From Guillardia theta CCMP2712 (Eukaryota; Cryptophyceae; Pyrenomonadales; Geminigeraceae): 20,736 nt of DNA. The notes below the pieces were generated by a model, which was given only the letters and a program-made list of their open reading frames with translations, was not told where the DNA came from and made no database searches. The stretch lies in the NCBI RefSeq assembly GCF_000315625.1, contig NW_005434598.1, positions 331,404 through 352,139 on the forward strand, in the 5' to 3' direction. Of the stretch, positions 17,503-20,736 are shown one piece after another. Every line of letters begins with the position of its first letter. Within the stretch, counting starts at the first letter, position 1. Both the position numbers and the translations under genes were made by a program.

Positions 17503-20346
17503 TCATTCCCGTCTCAAGATGGTATCCACCGTCTCTATCAAGCTCTGCAGCTCCTGCCTGCTGCGATCAGGTGTCCCTTGACTCTCGCGCCCTCCCCTGG
17601 CGGATTCCGGGCTGACATCCCATGGCCTGCTGGGACTCGTCAGCTGGATGGCTCGCCAGCTTCCTGCCCCTCACCTCGAGCCCTCCAGCTTCAACGCTTC
17701 CGATGTATCCGCAGCTTCCTGCCAGACAACAAGGTGAGGAAGCGAGGAGAGCGTATGACATACCAAGCTTGCGATGCTGTCGTTGTCCAGCTCATGTATC
17801 TTCTTGCGAAGTGACTTGCGCATTTCATCCCAGTACTTGGCATGTTTCTCGTGGACTGCCAGGGTGTCGTAGAGGCTGGCGAGCTTGTGGGAAGTCACAG
17901 GAAGTGACGAGTCGTGGGAGAGGAGTGAAGTATTGGAGTAGAGAGTCTCCAGCCCTGAGACAAGTCAAGCAGGCAGCGAGCAGAGGTGAGTGAAATCACC
18001 TTCTTTGTCCTTTTGTTGTTTCAGCACTTCAATGGCTAGCTTCTCCGCCTTGAGTCGTGCGTCGGTCTCGAGCTGGAGACTCATTTCTAAGCTTGAAGCT
18101 CTTCCTGATGTCTCGTCGAGATCGGCTTGTAAGGACTTGACCCTGGACCTCAGCTCCTCTTCCGTCTCTTCTTTGCTCATCAGCTCAATCTCCAACTTAG
18201 AAGTCTCTTGTCTCATCGAGCGGCATTCCATCTGCAGCTGCTCGTGCTTCTCTTGCAGCAGAGTCAAGCTCATCTCCTTGTCGTGTAACATCTTCGACAC
18301 CCTTGCAAGATCCTCTCCGGTCTCAGACGTTCGTTCCTCCAATCGCGCTATAACTTCCTCCTTCCTCTTCACTTCCTTCACATGCCACTCTAGCTTTTCT
18401 GCCATGTCGCTGGTTTTGTTGAGAGAGGATGTCAACACCGCCACCTCAGTTTCTTTAGCCCGCAATTCTCTCATCAAGCTACCGATCGTTTCGTTGAGAT
18501 CTGCTAACTCTTCCTCGTATCCTTGCCGCATCCTTTCCATGTTGTGAATGTACTCCATCTTGGTTTGTCGAGCTTCTTCTTCGTGTTTGCTTCTCAGATC
18601 TTGAATCTCCTTCAGGTGGGATTCTCTACACTCTTGTAAGACTTTGGCTGTATGTTTGGTTGTTTGCAGGGATATCAAATCTTTCAAGCAACGTCAGGAA
18701 AAATCAAAGACATCCATTCTCACTCTTTTCTCTCGAGAATTCCTCTTCAAACTCCTGGTTGACTCTCTTCAAGGCTTGATTCTCTGTCTGCAATCTTTCC
18801 ACTTCGTTCTCCAAGTTCACTTGCAGTGAGTTAGCTCGGGCCTCGTTGATGCTCATGTTCTCCATCTGGACCCTGTTGATCCCATCAGCATGCATGTCAG
18901 CCTTGCAGTCGCCTGACCTATGCAGCACTCGAACGGCATTCTCCAACTCTTCGTAATTGCTGGTGATGCTTTTGATCTGCTCCTTCAAATCTGAGTTCTC
19001 CTGCATTATCTCTGCCACTCTCTCCCCTCGCTCATCTGACTTTGCCTCTCTCTGCTCCTGTGAAACCTTCAGTCCCATGCATGAATCACCCCCAGCAGTG
19101 TCCCAGCAGTCATGGTTACCTCTAGCTTCAGCTCAAACCGCTGCACGGTGAGTCGCAAACGCGAGAGCTCGGTGGCATCCTCGCTCTGCTTGGCTTTGCA
19201 CTCCTCGAGCTCCTGCCTCTGACTCAAGAGAGACTCTTCACTGCAAGCACGCAAGACCTGCGAGGCCTTGAACTTCTCTACTTGAGCCTCTTTCACGTTC
19301 TCCCTCAGCTGCTCAATCGTGTTCATGCGATCCTCGGCGTCTCGTCTCATAGCAGCAATGAGCACAGCCTTGTCCTCCACGTTGTTTCGAAGCATCGCTT
19401 CTGTCTTCACCATACTATCAATGGTGTTCCTGTGCTCTGCAAGCAATCCGCGATGAGCACCAAATAGGTAAGTAAAGTGCAACTCACCGTTTCGTGCTTG
19501 TTGGAGGAGGGTTTCAAGTTTCGCACATTTCACGTTATTCTTAGAGAGCTGCGGAGTAAGGTGGTTACGATCAGGTTTGTTTCAACACCTTTCGCCACCT
19601 TGGTTTGCATGTCCGAGAGTTTCCCTTTCAGACGAAAAATCTCAGACTCGAGGTGATCATTCTTTTCTCCGCTCCTCCCTTCAACCTTTCTTGCAGTTGC
19701 AGTGCTAATGCAGAGGTCATCAACGTGCTGGAAGTCGAAAACTTGTGAGTTGGCAGGTACCGGTTGGTACTTGCGGAGGGTTTGATCTGATCTACTGATC
19801 TACGAAGAGACTCGAGCTGGGCTTGTAATGCTTTCTTCTCCGCCTCGTGCTCTCTGTAGATTCTCCGCAAGTCCTTGTCGATGGATTCCTGGAATGACGA
19901 CGGTCAAAGCGAGGAGCCGAGACGAGGCTGATGACCTTGTACTGCTGCAGCTTGTCGGACGAACTCTTGCTCTCTCTCCTCTGATCCTCCAGCTGCGAGG
20001 AGAGCGAGAGGACCTGGTCCATCAGCAACGTGTTCTGAACCTCTTTCTGGGCCAGCTGGATGGTGTGGTAGTGCGAGGGCTGGTCGTCGGAGTTCGCTGG
20101 CCTCTCCGGGCTCTCGCACAGATTCTCCTCGGAGATCATCTTGCTGAAGCGCCAGGAGAGTGAGGGGGGCAGGGGAGACAGCAAGTCAGACCGTGAGGCG
20201 GCGGATGGAGGATGGCTTGCGTGCCATGCTCTTCCTACAGGTCGGTTGGAGGAGAGATCGGGAAGAGCATCGACGGAAGGAGATCCGAAGGAGATATGGA
20301 AGTTCTTGCTCGGCTTGTCATGACGGGGTTGAGGTGAACCTGACAT
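17503..20346 (-). CDS. Long coiled-coil protein, function unknown
   Basis: Ten exons on the minus strand: 20346-19936, 19888-19686, 19624-19600, 19548-19488, 19436-19120, 19057-18724, 18680-18000, 17954-17764, 17718-17675 and 17629-17503 (797 aa; introns 43-62 bp). The first 90 residues are Ser/Pro-rich and probably disordered. From about 100 to 700 the protein is almost unbroken heptad-type coiled coil rich in Glu, Lys, Gln and Leu (for example LQLQERELSDMQTKLSKN and EEELADLNETIGSLMREL), with no glycine- or proline-rich breaks. It ends in a short helix, LQSLIETVDTILRRE. Such proteins are typical of basal bodies, flagellar roots, Golgi tethers or cytoskeleton; I do not recognise a family. Three introns (51, 51 and 45 bp) are open multiples of three, so readthrough forms are possible. 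The second intron (19685-19625, weak GTTGAA donor) is required to keep the frame. The start is the first ATG; a GTG lies in frame at 20379. Confidence 0.75.
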
Positions 20347-20736
20347 GCTTGCTTCTGCGTGCTCAGCGATGACACTCACTCACAGCTTGGCCCTTCCATC
20401 CTCCGCCTACCTCCTTCTCGCATCCCCCTGCTGAAAGGATTAAAGTTCTCATCGCCTGCACATCAGCATATGAGTCTCCTTCCCTGTTCCTCTCCTTCCC
20501 GTCTATCCCCCTCATCGCTCTCTCTCATGCTCGGACTCGCTCGCCCAATCCCTTCCTCCAATCCATCCCGATCCAGCTCTGTCCTGCTGTCTCCTTCTAT
20601 CGCTTCCTTCTTTCTCATCTCCCCTCCCTCGCTCACTCTCTCCTTCCATCCTTCCATCTTTCCCTCGCTCCCCTCGCTCCCTCGCTCCGTCCCGTCCGTC
20701 CCTCGCTCCCGTCCGTCCGTCCGTCCGTCCCTCCCT
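20347..20736. other. Pyrimidine-rich upstream region of the coiled-coil gene with CCGT repeat
   Basis: No gene is supported. The + strand is dominated by C and T (units CCTTCC, CTCGCTCC). The right end has a tetranucleotide run of GTCC units at 20711-20730, with shorter blocks from 20688. On the coding strand of the coiled-coil gene this is a purine-rich upstream region, which should include its promoter. Confidence 0.5.

Noticed and set aside
19625-19808. An 8-bp tandem copy (GTAGATCA twice) suspected of breaking the coiled-coil gene
   Set aside because: The frame of exon 19888-19686 stays open through it, and one 61-bp intron joins it to the next coiled-coil segment without loss. No lesion is needed.
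1-20736. Search by eye for tRNA or rRNA genes, transposase and reverse-transcriptase frames
   Set aside because: No cloverleaf with the usual TTCGA loop, no ribosomal RNA block and no mobile-element protein motifs were seen.

Overview
The window looks like nuclear DNA of a flagellated alga with a red-type secondary plastid. A cryptophyte such as Guillardia theta is my best guess, but no search was possible. Evidence: every gene is split by GT-AG introns, most only 40-62 bp long; one protein starts with a signal peptide ending in Ala-Phe, the mark of plastid import through a secondary (ER-derived) membrane; and the genes are eukaryotic (CDC25, RCC1 propeller, C2 domain, type II Golgi-like enzyme). 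Nothing prokaryotic (operons, ribosome binding sites, CRISPR, insertion sequences) was seen.

I reconstructed seven spliced genes by joining reading frames at GT-AG sites whose phases agree and whose joined protein fits the family. From left to right: (1) + strand 1036-2719, a probable flagellum-associated protein with an Ig-like ASH/MSP-type domain; (2) - strand 5019-2904, a plastid-targeted carotenoid cleavage dioxygenase with eight exons and all four iron-binding histidines; (3) + strand 6136-8401, a seven-bladed RCC1 propeller fused to a C2 domain; (4) - strand 9788-8437, an EngB/YihA-type ribosome-assembly GTPase with an organelle presequence and a polyserine tract; (5) - strand 13412-10181, a large type II membrane protein with a glycosyltransferase-like domain; (6) + strand 16171-17448, a CDC25-type cell-cycle phosphatase; (7) - strand 20346-17503, a long coiled-coil protein.

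The layout is compact. Genes 1/2, 3/4 and 6/7 are tail-to-tail pairs with only 184, 35 and 54 bp between stop codons, so their 3' ends must overlap or nearly overlap as antisense transcripts. Gene 2/3 start regions share a 1.1 kb divergent promoter region, and genes 5/6 share a 2.76 kb one that holds dispersed short repeats, homopurine/homopyrimidine runs and a probable 5'-UTR intron of CDC25. The genes do not form one pathway. Two (CCD, EngB) probably serve the plastid, one the flagellum, one the cell cycle, one the secretory pathway.

The most interesting items are the glycosyltransferase-like gene, which no single reading frame reveals; the RCC1-C2 fusion; the CCD promoter with a perfect inverted repeat next to a TATA box and almost no leader; the tail-to-tail pairs; and the several introns whose length is a multiple of three and which carry no stop. 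I see no new defence or mobile system here.
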